Source: Faecalicatena orotica
GTDB taxonomy: Bacteria; Bacillota; Clostridia; Lachnospirales; Lachnospiraceae
NCBI RefSeq assembly: GCF_003149245.1
Contig: NZ_QGDL01000009.1
Location: 221,882 to 285,881, forward strand
Reading direction: 5' to 3'
DNA length: 64,000 bases
Part shown: piece after piece, positions 55,505 through 62,612 of the stretch
Layout of the letters: each line of letters opens with the position of its first letter
How positions within the stretch are numbered: the first letter of the stretch is position 1
Translations under genes and position numbers: made by a program
The notes under the pieces: generated by a model
What the model was told of the DNA's origin: nothing
Database searches by the model: none
Seen by the model: only the letters and a program-made list of their open reading frames with translations

Positions 55505-55543
55505 CCGATATTATGTTTTCAGTATATAGACGCCATATTTATT

Positions 55544-55570
55544 TATATGATATGATTTCTATATCATATA
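55544..55570. promoter_or_regulatory. Perfect inverted repeat before the coiled-coil gene
   Basis: TATATGATAT (55544-55553) and ATATCATATA (55561-55570) with a 7-nt loop, ending 18 bp before the start codon. No T tract follows, so an operator or an RNA hairpin at the ribosome site is more likely than a terminator. Confidence 0.45.
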
Positions 55571-55588
55571 AAAGCGAGGTGAATACAT

Positions 55589-56212
55589 ATGCCATTGACA
55601 AACGAAGATCTGAAGGCGATAGGGCAGCTGCTTCAGCCAATAAGGGACGACATCGTGGATATGAAAACAGATATTGTAGATATGAAAACGGATATCGTGG
55701 ATATGAAAACAGATATCGTGGATATGAAAACAGATATCGTGGATATGAAAACAGATATCTCAGGTCTAAAAACCGATGTAGGGAATATGAAAACGGATAT
55801 CTCAGGTCTAAAAACCGATGTGGGAAACATGAAAACAGATATCTCAGGCCTAAAAACCGATGTGGGAAATATGAAAACAGATATCTCAGGCCTAAAAACC
55901 GATGTAGGAAATATGAAAACAGATATCTCAGGCCTAAAAACTGACGTTACAGGTCTGAAAGCGGATGTTATAGATATCCGGTCGAAGATGGTAACAAAAG
56001 ATTATCTGGATGAGCGTCTGCATGAATTAGAGAATAATGTGCTGGTAGAGGTTGACAGAGTACAGGAGAAATCCAATGCCCATTACGCAGAGTTAAAGGA
56101 AGAGGTTAGAAAAGTACGCATCGATATGGGGACCAGAGATTCGGAAGACATCCGGGCAAAATTAGCAATATTTGAGAGAGAACTTGCCAAAGTGAAGGAG
56201 AAGGTTTCATAG
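55589..56212 (+). CDS. Heptad-repeat coiled-coil protein, unknown function
   Basis: 207 aa. I recognise no characterised family. Residues 1-20 form a head (MPLTNEDLKAIGQLLQPIRD). Residues 21-132 are 16 consecutive heptads: five DIVDMKT, then alternating DISGLKT and DVGNMKT, then three variants. The hydrophobic positions (Ile/Val and Met/Leu) are regular, giving a long parallel coiled coil. Residues 133-207 form a charged helical tail (KDYLDERLHELEN, LKEEVRKVR). There is no signal or membrane segment. GAGGTG precedes the ATG. The following 61-aa gene resembles the head and tail without the repeats. Confidence 0.75.
   Translation: MPLTNEDLKAIGQLLQPIRDDIVDMKTDIVDMKTDIVDMKTDIVDMKTDIVDMKTDISGLKTDVGNMKTDISGLKTDVGNMKTDISGLKTDVGNMKTDISGLKTDVGNMKTDISGLKTDVTGLKADVIDIRSKMVTKDYLDERLHELENNVLVEVDRVQEKSNAHYAELKEEVRKVRIDMGTRDSEDIRAKLAIFERELAKVKEKVS
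55649..55984 (+). repeat. In-frame 21-bp / 42-bp tandem repeat array in the coiled-coil gene
   Basis: Five 21-bp units (55649-55753, GATATCGTGGATATGAAAAC and one more base), then four 42-bp units (55754-55921) and three diverged 21-bp units. Most copies are identical at the DNA level or differ in third codon positions. All units are multiples of 21 bp, so copy changes keep the frame. Confidence 0.93.
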
Positions 56213-56256
56213 GGTATGGTAATTGTAAGAGCTGTGGAGATTAGGGAGTGATGCAT

Positions 56257-56442
56257 ATGTCATTAATAAATGATGATTTATTAGCAATCAGTAAATTGCT
56301 GGGTACTAAGTTAGGTCATATTAGATCCAACATGGTTGCCAAACAAGATTTATCAAATTGTTTGGAGAGAATGGGGCATAAGGTAAACCAGCGAATTGAT
56401 GATATTGCCGCCAGAGTGGAGCGTTTAGAGCAAGTATCATAG
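56257..56442 (+). CDS. Short paralogue of the coiled-coil protein
   Basis: 61 aa from the ATG at 56257, with GGGAG 8 bp upstream. The start MSLINDDLLAISKLLG parallels MPLTNEDLKAIGQLLQ of the preceding protein; SNMVAKQDLSNCLERM parallels the SKMVTKDYLDERLHEL that follows its heptads. The heptad array is missing. 44 bp after the longer gene and before a shared terminator, so the two are probably co-transcribed. Function unknown. Confidence 0.6.
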   Translation: MSLINDDLLAISKLLGTKLGHIRSNMVAKQDLSNCLERMGHKVNQRIDDIAARVERLEQVS

Positions 56443-56465
56443 CTAACAATTACATATACTATAAA

Positions 56466-56513
56466 CAAAGAGTGTAAAGTCTGTTAAGTTAACAGGGGCG
56501 TTACACTCTTTTT
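56466..56513 (+). terminator. Terminator after the coiled-coil gene pair
   Basis: AAAGAGTGTAA (56467-56477) pairs with TTACACTCTTT (56501-56511); an inner CTGTTAA/TTAACAG stem extends it. Followed by T residues. Confidence 0.85.
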
Positions 56514-56685
56514 ACATTTGTATTTCAGATTAATAAATTTGAGTTGCTAGTTACTTTCGCCGGTTTTTTTATTTGCAACTAATTTTTTGTTCCCTTACAC
56601 TATTAGTAAGTTTACAAAAGAGTGCATTAAAAGAGAGGAAAAAATGGGTGCGATAAATGTATGATTGTTTAAAGGAGGGTTACAA

Positions 56686-57567
56686 ATGGAATGGCTGAAA
56701 AAGTTAAGTGGCGCCATAGACTATATAGAAAATAATCTGGATGGCCAAATTTCATATGATGAAGCTGCGCGGATTGCCTGTTGTTCCACTTTTTACTTTC
56801 AACGTTTATTCTCATATGTGTCTGGGATTTCCTTATCAGAATATATCCGGCACAGGAGAATGACGCAGGCAGGGTTTGAATTACAGAGAACGGATAAAAA
56901 AGTGATTGATATTGCTTTGAAATATGGATACACATCCCCGACTTCATTTAATCGGGCCTTTCAAACTGTTCACAATATTACTCCGACTGCTGCCCGAAAT
57001 ATGGGAAGTACACTGAACGCATATCCGGCAATTCGTTTTTCTGTTCAGGTTACGGGAGAAAATGCTATGGCGTATCATCTAACAGAGAAGAATTCCATGC
57101 GCATGGTAGGGATTCGTATTCCATTATCTACAGGTATGGAAGATAATTATAAGACTATACCAGAATTTTGGAAGTCTGTTTTGTGTGGAAATCTGTTTTC
57201 AGAGATATGCAACTTATCCAATCAATTTTCCGAAAGGATATTAGGTGTAAGTGTATATGAAAATCCAAAAAGGATATTTTACTATATCGCTGTCGTTACA
57301 GACAAACCCGCACCGCCTAATATGTTTGAGTTTGAAATTCCGGCAGCCACATGGGCTGTCTTTGAAAACAACGGTTGCTTCAAAGAAAATGTACAGAGTA
57401 TTTTTAACAGATTCTATACGGAATGGCTGCCATTTTCGGGATTTGATTACGCCGGACTGCCAGATATAGAAGTATATCCTGTTTGTGAAAAAGCGCCTGA
57501 GAACGGACATTCTGAAGTATGGATTGCTGTAAGAAGGGACAAGGAGGACGAAATATGTATCATTTAA
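56686..57567 (+). CDS. AraC-family regulator with GyrI-like effector domain
   Basis: 293 aa from the ATG at 56686 behind AAAGGAGGG. N-terminal AraC double helix-turn-helix (about 1-105; DEAARIACCSTFYFQRLFSYVSG and IALKYGYTSPTSFNRAFQ). The remaining 190 residues form a GyrI-like ligand-binding (AraC_E_bind) domain (MVGIRIPLS, GVSVYENP, TWAVFENNG, DIEVYPVCE). Such regulators (Rob, BmrR types) answer to hydrophobic or cationic compounds. It overlaps the amidase gene by 13 bp, so it probably controls its own operon. Confidence 0.88.
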   Translation: MEWLKKLSGAIDYIENNLDGQISYDEAARIACCSTFYFQRLFSYVSGISLSEYIRHRRMTQAGFELQRTDKKVIDIALKYGYTSPTSFNRAFQTVHNITPTAARNMGSTLNAYPAIRFSVQVTGENAMAYHLTEKNSMRMVGIRIPLSTGMEDNYKTIPEFWKSVLCGNLFSEICNLSNQFSERILGVSVYENPKRIFYYIAVVTDKPAPPNMFEFEIPAATWAVFENNGCFKENVQSIFNRFYTEWLPFSGFDYAGLPDIEVYPVCEKAPENGHSEVWIAVRRDKEDEICII

Positions 57568-58616
57568 GATTAAAAGGTGACCATTATCAAATGGGTGTTA
57601 AGCGGGGAAAAATATTTCAAAAAAGCAATGTGAGATTTCCGCTTCACCTTGATGAGTTTCAGCTTGTATATGGAAAAAAGAGCGAACAGATATTGAGAAA
57701 AATTTTCCCAGAGGTCTGTGAAGAAATCCGTGGTATCAGTGATACCATAGGTATTGACTATTATATCTTAGCTTCATGGCTGCTATGTATGGGCTGTTGT
57801 ATGTATAATCTGGAAGATAATATCCCAATTGAAATCAGAGGGTGTACCGCTTTCGCCTACTCTAAGGATGGGAATATTATCTATGGACGAAACAACGATT
57901 TGCCGCCATACTTGAAAAAGGGAAGTAAAAGTGAAATATATTCCCCTTCAAACGGAAACAGATTTAACATAACGACCTCTTCTTTCATTAACGGAGAAGA
58001 GGGAATAAATGAGCATGGTTTAGTTATAGCAATGACTTTTGTTATGACCTGTCTGAAGAAGATACAGGCGGGATTTACTTCCTGTTTCATTGTCAGGTAT
58101 CTGCTGGAAAAAGCGGGTAATACAGAAAATGCGCTTTCTTTGCTTATGGAATTGCCAATAGCTTCTAACTGCAATATTCTCATTGCCGATAAGAGTGGGA
58201 AAATGATGGTTGTTGAATGCACCCCTTCGGCAAAGAAAATAAGGAAAGCTGAAAATTTGGAGAATGGCAAAATAGTATGTACTGTTAATAGCTTTATTTC
58301 CAATGAATTAAAATCGTATGACGCAGCAAACGGAAGCGACTATCATTCTAATAAACGGTATCATACCGTCATAAATAGTTTTTCTACCCACATAAAAGGA
58401 AATCTCATTGAGGCAACAGAACAGCTTTTGAAAGGGAAATATGGTTTCATGTGTCAATATGATGATGAACCAGATTTTGAAACGGTCTGGAGTTCAGTTT
58501 TTGACTTAAAACGTCTAATGATATATCGGGCAGAGGGCGACCCGCGAAAAAAGAAATTTCTTACAGACAGCAGATTACATGATATTGTACAGGGAAAACA
58601 TAACTTATGTAAATGA
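57555..58616 (+). CDS. C45-family N-terminal-nucleophile acyltransferase/amidase
   Basis: 353 aa from the ATG at 57555, with AAGGAGG upstream and inside the regulator gene. The Ntn-hydrolase motif RGCTAFAYSKDGNIIYGRNND near residue 95 has the nucleophile Cys that would be exposed by self-cleavage; the preceding 90 residues would form the alpha chain. This is the penicillin acyl-CoA 6-APA acyltransferase/choloylglycine-hydrolase-like group, acting on linear amides. Other blocks: GLVIAMTFVM and ANSFISNE-like. Substrate unknown; the regulator fused to its operon suggests a hydrophobic amide. Confidence 0.75.
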   Translation: MYHLRLKGDHYQMGVKRGKIFQKSNVRFPLHLDEFQLVYGKKSEQILRKIFPEVCEEIRGISDTIGIDYYILASWLLCMGCCMYNLEDNIPIEIRGCTAFAYSKDGNIIYGRNNDLPPYLKKGSKSEIYSPSNGNRFNITTSSFINGEEGINEHGLVIAMTFVMTCLKKIQAGFTSCFIVRYLLEKAGNTENALSLLMELPIASNCNILIADKSGKMMVVECTPSAKKIRKAENLENGKIVCTVNSFISNELKSYDAANGSDYHSNKRYHTVINSFSTHIKGNLIEATEQLLKGKYGFMCQYDDEPDFETVWSSVFDLKRLMIYRAEGDPRKKKFLTDSRLHDIVQGKHNLCK

Positions 58617-58885
58617 CTATTTTGACATGGTATATCAATCTCCCAATATTTAATTGTAATTGTTTACACCTTATGGATGTGCACAGTAAGACATCAGCCC
58701 GTTAAATGTTGCCTTCGGAGATGGGGGATGCACCAATGGCGCATGTTCAGCATGGACCGTAGTAAAGCGTAGACAAGATTCCATGAAATCATCACTTTAA
58801 TGGTTTCGATGTCGTTCAACGGGGGCACGGCAAGACTTGAACAATAACATTAATCTAGCATAATGATATATTTTCTAAAAAACTC
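58617..58885. other. Gene-free stretch before tRNA-Gly
   Basis: About 270 bp with no supportable reading frame. A GC-richer block at about 58696-58840 is bounded by weakly complementary CCCGTT and AACGGG, unlike the AT-rich flanks, and could be a decayed element or a structured RNA; I cannot classify it. Confidence 0.35.
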
Positions 58886-58914
58886 TTGATTTTATTAGAA
58901 AGAAGTTTTATAAT
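58886..58914 (+). promoter_or_regulatory. Promoter of tRNA-Gly
   Basis: TTGATT (58886-58891), 17 bp, TATAAT (58909-58914), ending 9 bp before the tRNA. Confidence 0.75.
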
Positions 58915-58923
58915 AAATCACAT

Positions 58924-58994
58924 GCAGATATAGTTCATTGGTAGAATGCCAGCTTCCCAAGCTGGAGAGGCGGGTTCGATTCCCGTTATCTGCT
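58924..58994 (+). tRNA. tRNA-Gly (CCC anticodon)
   Basis: A full cloverleaf: acceptor GCAGATA/TATCTGC, D arm with TTGGTAGAA, anticodon stem CCAGC/GCTGG around loop TTCCCAA (anticodon CCC), and T loop GGTTCGATTCC. CCA is not encoded. The single-gene transcript has its own promoter and terminator. Confidence 0.95.
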
Positions 58995-58999
58995 TTTTT

Positions 59000-59028
59000 A
59001 AAAATCAGACGTATGTCTGATTTTTTTT
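59000..59028 (+). terminator. Terminator of tRNA-Gly
   Basis: AAAAATCAGAC (59000-59010), GTAT loop, GTCTGATTTTTTTT (59015-59028). Confidence 0.92.
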
Positions 59029-59162
59029 CATATAATAAAGGCCTATTTATGAAGGCGTGACATATTGTAAATGTTACTGGAAAAGGGATTGGCAATAAAG
59101 TCAGAAAATGAGCATGAAATTTGATGATTATGACGAACATGTTCAAAAAGGTACAGGGCAGT

Positions 59163-59229
59163 TTGCAAAAAGGTACAGGGTAAAACTCAATTAGGGACGT
59201 AGTATAATTAAAAAAGATTACGTCCCCAA
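59163..59229. repeat. Left 67-bp direct repeat flanking the ArsA module
   Basis: Starts TTGCAAAAAGGTACAGGG and ends in a hairpin, GGGACGTAGT...ATTACGTCCC (59194-59226). The same 67 bp recur at 62546-62612 with four mismatches. A further partial copy of CAAAAAGGTACAGGG lies just upstream at 59144-59158. Confidence 0.9.
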
Positions 59230-59234
59230 TTCGC

Positions 59235-59263
59235 TTGACTAATTAATACTTCGGGTGTAGAAT
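59235..59263 (+). promoter_or_regulatory. Promoter of the marR-arsA module
   Basis: TTGACT (59235-59240), 17 bp, TAGAAT (59258-59263). The spacer holds AATACTTCG and ATTACTTCGAAG follows the -10 box; both resemble half-sites of the palindrome at 59825, so the MarR protein may repress its own promoter. Confidence 0.7.
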
Positions 59264-59288
59264 TAAATTACTTCGAAGGATGAAATAA

Positions 59289-59786
59289 ATGGTGAATGGT
59301 ATGAATTATGATGATGAGAGATTTGAGGATTGTATTTTCCGGTATGTGGATCAGGTGAAGGAGTTTCTGGCCCCGGAGATCTGGCAGAATCTGTTGATGG
59401 ACTGCTCTAAGAATGAAATATTTGTCTTGTGGCTTTTGTACGTGGAGAAGGAAGTGAATATGACGCGGATTGCGGAGTATATCAATGTACCGCTTAACAC
59501 GGCGACGGGGATTGTCAGCAGGATGGAGAAGAGGAAGCTGGTGGTTAGGCAGAGGAGCGAGGAGGACAAGAGAATTGTTACGATTCGGCTTGGAGAATGT
59601 GGGACACAGCAGATTCAGCTTCTGTTAAAGGAGTTCATGTACTATGGGCAGAAAGTGATGGAAGGGTTCACTGAGGAGGAATTGAATATATTCTTTCGTA
59701 TGTTGAACCGTTTTATGGAAATTTTAAAAGAGGAACATAGTAAGAAGCAGGAAAAGCCTAAGGTGAGAAAAATAATAATTGAATGA
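59289..59786 (+). CDS. MarR-family regulator of the ArsA module
   Basis: 165 aa. Winged helix-turn-helix in the centre: NMTRIAEYINVPLNTATGIVSRMEKRKLVVRQRSEEDKRIVTIRL (positions about 56-100) with a dimerisation helix on each side. The chain ends KVRKIIIE, a tail nearly repeated at the end of the 78-aa protein downstream (KVQKVIIE). First gene of the module, 26 bp after the promoter. Preceded by GAAGGA. The signal it senses is unknown. Confidence 0.88.
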   Translation: MVNGMNYDDERFEDCIFRYVDQVKEFLAPEIWQNLLMDCSKNEIFVLWLLYVEKEVNMTRIAEYINVPLNTATGIVSRMEKRKLVVRQRSEEDKRIVTIRLGECGTQQIQLLLKEFMYYGQKVMEGFTEEELNIFFRMLNRFMEILKEEHSKKQEKPKVRKIIIE

Positions 59787-59824
59787 CTTGCTGCTGCCGA
59801 ATGGCAGTGGCAAAATTTAAAACA

Positions 59825-59847
59825 AATACTTCGAACATCGAAATATT
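59825..59847. promoter_or_regulatory. Near-perfect palindrome, probable MarR operator
   Basis: AATACTTCGA-ACA-TCGAAATATT: ten-bp half-sites with one mismatch, between marR and the first arsA-like gene. Half-sites of the same sequence lie in the module promoter. Confidence 0.6.
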
Positions 59848-59877
59848 CATCTGATGAATAAAAATGGAGGAATGAGA

Positions 59878-61038
59878 ATGAGCAGGATTTATATTTTTAC
59901 GGGTAAGGGTGGAGTTGGTAAAACAAGTACGGCGACAGCACATGCTGTGAAAAGTGCAAATGATGGTGTGAAAACGTTACTTGTAAGCACTGATATGGCA
60001 CATAATCTTGGTGATCTGTTCGAGAAGGAACTTGGCAGGGAGCCGGTTGAGATTATCCCGAATCTGGATGTATATGAGATTGATCCCGAATACGTGCTGG
60101 AACATGATTTTCACGAGATGTCAGAGAGTCTGAGGAAGATGATTTCTCTGGACAGTGATGTGGGAATGGAAGATTTTGGAATGATTCCGGGCATGGAAGA
60201 GCTGGTTTCGCTTTTGAAAATCGCAGAGGTTTACAAGGAAGGAATCTATGGGCGGATTATTGTAGACTGTGCACCGACCGGGGAGACACTTTCTTTATTG
60301 AAATTTCCGGAGCTTTTATCATGGTATGTGGAGAAATTTCTTCCGGTCGGCAAGGTGGCAATCAGGGTTCTGGCGCCAGTGTCTAAGAAACTATTAAAAG
60401 TTGAGCTGCCAAACAGGGAAGCGATTAACGATATTGAGCGGATGTATCTGAAGCTTGTAGAATTGCAGGAACTATTGAAGGACAGGGAGATCACGAGTAT
60501 ACGGCTGGTGGCTGTACCTGAGAAGATGGCGGTAGAAGAGACGAAGCGTAATTATATGTATATGAATCTCTATAATTTTAATGTGGATGGAATTTATATT
60601 AACAGAATTCTTCCCAAAGACATTGATAATAAGTTCTTTGATAAATGGCTGGAAATCCAGGGGAGATATGTAATCCAGCTTGAAGAATGTTTTACAGGAC
60701 TGCCAATCTGGTATATACGGTGGTACGATGAAGAACTTAAGGGGCTGGACGCAGTAGGGCGAATTTGCCGGGATGTGCTTACGGAAGATGTATTTGCTTC
60801 AAGGATGGATGGTCCCAGAGAAGAATTCCGCGAAAATGAACAGGGATATCTTCTCCGGGTTCCTATTCCGTATGTGGAGAAGGATGAACTGGATGTGTAT
60901 CAGTCGGAATCGGACGTTGTAATAAAGCTGGGGAATTTTAAACGTAATATCCCGTTACCGGATTCGATAAGGACTTACGAAATTACTTCTGCAAAACTGG
61001 AAAAAGAATATTTAAACATGCAGTTTGAACTCAAATAA
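59878..61038 (+). CDS. ArsA/Get3-family ATPase with HSP20-like C-terminal domain (first copy)
   Basis: 386 aa from the ATG at 59878, which has GGAGG 7 bp upstream; earlier in-frame ATGs are badly placed. The deviant Walker A motif is FTGKGGVGKTS (residues 7-17), switch I STDMAHNLGD, switch II VDCAPTGETLSLLKFPE. The CxxC zinc pair of Get3 and the metalloid Cys of ArsA are missing. About the last 70 residues (RVPIPYVEKDELDVYQSE to the end) form an alpha-crystallin/HSP20-like beta domain as in the ArsA_HSP20 group. Soluble ATPase, perhaps a chaperone for membrane or hydrophobic clients; no transporter partner is encoded. Confidence 0.88.
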   Translation: MSRIYIFTGKGGVGKTSTATAHAVKSANDGVKTLLVSTDMAHNLGDLFEKELGREPVEIIPNLDVYEIDPEYVLEHDFHEMSESLRKMISLDSDVGMEDFGMIPGMEELVSLLKIAEVYKEGIYGRIIVDCAPTGETLSLLKFPELLSWYVEKFLPVGKVAIRVLAPVSKKLLKVELPNREAINDIERMYLKLVELQELLKDREITSIRLVAVPEKMAVEETKRNYMYMNLYNFNVDGIYINRILPKDIDNKFFDKWLEIQGRYVIQLEECFTGLPIWYIRWYDEELKGLDAVGRICRDVLTEDVFASRMDGPREEFRENEQGYLLRVPIPYVEKDELDVYQSESDVVIKLGNFKRNIPLPDSIRTYEITSAKLEKEYLNMQFELK

Positions 61039-61065
61039 TGATTTTATCAGAAAGGGAAGAATGAA

Positions 61066-61302
61066 ATGAACAAAGAAATGATGAAAAGGGTCCATGAGGC
61101 TTATCATTATGAGCGTCTAGCTGTTCAGTCTTTGATAGGGCCAAAAGTATCCGCGCATTTTGATGTGATTGAAAATGAGGTAAAGGAAATGGTAGCGGAG
61201 TGCATTTGCGGCATTATAAAATCCGGTGGAAAAGAAAAGCCGGGTGAGCACTTTGGGGATACAGATCATGATAAGAAAGTTCAAAAGGTCATCATAGAGT
61301 AA
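61066..61302 (+). CDS. Small helical protein between the two ArsA-like ATPases
   Basis: 78 aa, behind AAAGGGAAGAATG. I do not recognise the family. Residues about 3-52 are predicted helical and amphipathic (MMKRVHEAYHYERLAVQSL, FDVIENEVKEMVAECICGII); a flexible charged linker (GGKEKPGEHFGDTDHD) leads to the tail KKVQKVIIE. The tail matches the end of the MarR protein (KVRKIIIE). Two Cys (AECIC) could bind metal. It is most likely a client or adaptor of the flanking ATPases. Confidence 0.75.
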   Translation: MNKEMMKRVHEAYHYERLAVQSLIGPKVSAHFDVIENEVKEMVAECICGIIKSGGKEKPGEHFGDTDHDKKVQKVIIE

Positions 61303-61328
61303 ATTGACGAAAAGCAGGAGGAAATAAA

Positions 61329-62486
61329 ATGAGGATCATATTGTATACAGGGAAAGGCGGAGTTGGTAAAACGACAGTAGCAGCGGCAACTGCCTGTAAG
61401 ATTGCCCGGGAGGGGAAAAAGGTACTGGTAATGAGTACCGATCAGGCGCACAGTCTCAGCGATTCAATGAATGTCAGATTAGGTAAGGACCCTGTAAAAA
61501 TTCAGGAAAATCTATATGGGCTTGAGGTTGATACAATCTATGAAGGTGAAAAAAGCTGGGGAAATCTTAAAAGTTATATGCGCGAGATGCTGACAATAAA
61601 AGGCAGGGGCGGAATCGAAGTGGAAGAACTGCTTGTATTTCCGGGGCTTGAAGAATTATTTTCCATGTTCAAAATTATGGAAATGGCTGAAAGTGGAGTT
61701 TATGATGTCATTATTGTAGACTGTGCACCGACCGGAGAGACACTTTCCTTATTAAAATATCCGGAAAAATTTTCTGATATGCTGGAAAAGATACTTCCAA
61801 TGAAAAGGAAAAGTTTAAAAGTAGCGGGACCGGCGGTAGAAAAAATTATGAAAATACCGATGCCCGAGGAGTCTGTATTCGACGATATTGAATATTTGAT
61901 GGATAAAATGGAGAGATTACAAAAACTGATGCTGAACCATGATATTGTAAGCATGCGTATTGTCACAACACCTGAGAAAATCGTAATACAGGAGACGAAG
62001 CGAAATTTTACATGTCTTCATTTATTTAACTATAATGTAGATGCAATCATTATTAACAGGATTTATTCAAAAGAGGCGATGGAAGGATATTTTCAGAAAT
62101 GGGTTAACATGCAGGAAGAAGGATTACAGGAAATTAAAGAATGTTTTTCCGAGGTTCCTAAATTTTATCTCGAACTACAAAAAGGTGAAATATGCTCCCT
62201 GGAAGACCTCCAAAGAACCGGTGAAATGCTATTTCTCGATCAAGATCCTTTTAGGATTTTATTCAAGGAAGAGATATATAAAGTCAGTCTCCTTGAAGGA
62301 GAAAAAAAGCTTACTATACTGCTGCCATTTGCCGACAAAGGTGAACTCGAATTAAAACAGTCCGGAAGAGAGCTTGTGCTCGCTGTCAAAAATGAAGTAA
62401 GGCGATTCCCACTGCCGGTAACACTACAGGACAACGAAATCAAGGGAGCAAAGTACAAAGCACCTTATTTGACAATTCAGTTTTAA
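61329..62486 (+). CDS. ArsA/Get3-family ATPase with HSP20-like C-terminal domain (second copy)
   Basis: 385 aa, start behind GCAGGAGG. Walker A YTGKGGVGKTT (residues 6-15), STDQAHSLSDS, VDCAPTGETLSLLKYPEKF. It resembles the first copy over the whole length, including the C-terminal HSP20-like strands (KLTILLPFADKGELELKQ to LTIQF), but the two are clearly diverged, so the duplication is old. No Cys pair for metalloid or zinc. Adjacent copies suggest a heterodimer, each half supplying one nucleotide site, like the two halves of ArsA. Confidence 0.88.
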   Translation: MRIILYTGKGGVGKTTVAAATACKIAREGKKVLVMSTDQAHSLSDSMNVRLGKDPVKIQENLYGLEVDTIYEGEKSWGNLKSYMREMLTIKGRGGIEVEELLVFPGLEELFSMFKIMEMAESGVYDVIIVDCAPTGETLSLLKYPEKFSDMLEKILPMKRKSLKVAGPAVEKIMKIPMPEESVFDDIEYLMDKMERLQKLMLNHDIVSMRIVTTPEKIVIQETKRNFTCLHLFNYNVDAIIINRIYSKEAMEGYFQKWVNMQEEGLQEIKECFSEVPKFYLELQKGEICSLEDLQRTGEMLFLDQDPFRILFKEEIYKVSLLEGEKKLTILLPFADKGELELKQSGRELVLAVKNEVRRFPLPVTLQDNEIKGAKYKAPYLTIQF

Positions 62487-62493
62487 TCAATTT

Positions 62494-62526
62494 GGGACGT
62501 AGTATATTTCAAAAAGATTACGTCCC
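62494..62526. repeat. Extra copy of the repeat hairpin
   Basis: GGGACGTAGT...ATTACGTCCC, the hairpin of the 67-bp element, without the TTGCAAAAAGGTACAGGG part; 8 bp after the second ATPase gene. It may serve as its terminator. Confidence 0.85.
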
Positions 62527-62545
62527 CAACCGCACACAGGGAAAT

Positions 62546-62612
62546 TTGCAAAAAGGTACAGGGCAAAACTCAATTTGGGACGTAGTATAATTGAAGAAGA
62601 TTACGTCCCCAA
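62546..62612. repeat. Right 67-bp direct repeat flanking the ArsA module
   Basis: 63 of 67 bases equal to the copy at 59163-59229, same orientation, including the hairpin (62577-62609). It ends exactly one base before the stop codon of the convergent LysR gene. Confidence 0.9.

Noticed and set aside
55513..55944. 143-codon frame overlapping the coiled-coil gene
   Set aside because: It is a shifted reading of the same 21-bp repeats (repeating GYENRYR-type units); the in-frame heptad protein has the ribosome site and the continuation beyond the array.
59163..59229. IS terminal inverted repeats
   Set aside because: The two 67-bp copies are in direct, not inverted, orientation and no transposase lies between them.
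59878..62486. Arsenite efflux operon
   Set aside because: No arsB/acr3, arsC, arsD or arsR nearby and both ATPases lack the metalloid-binding Cys residues.
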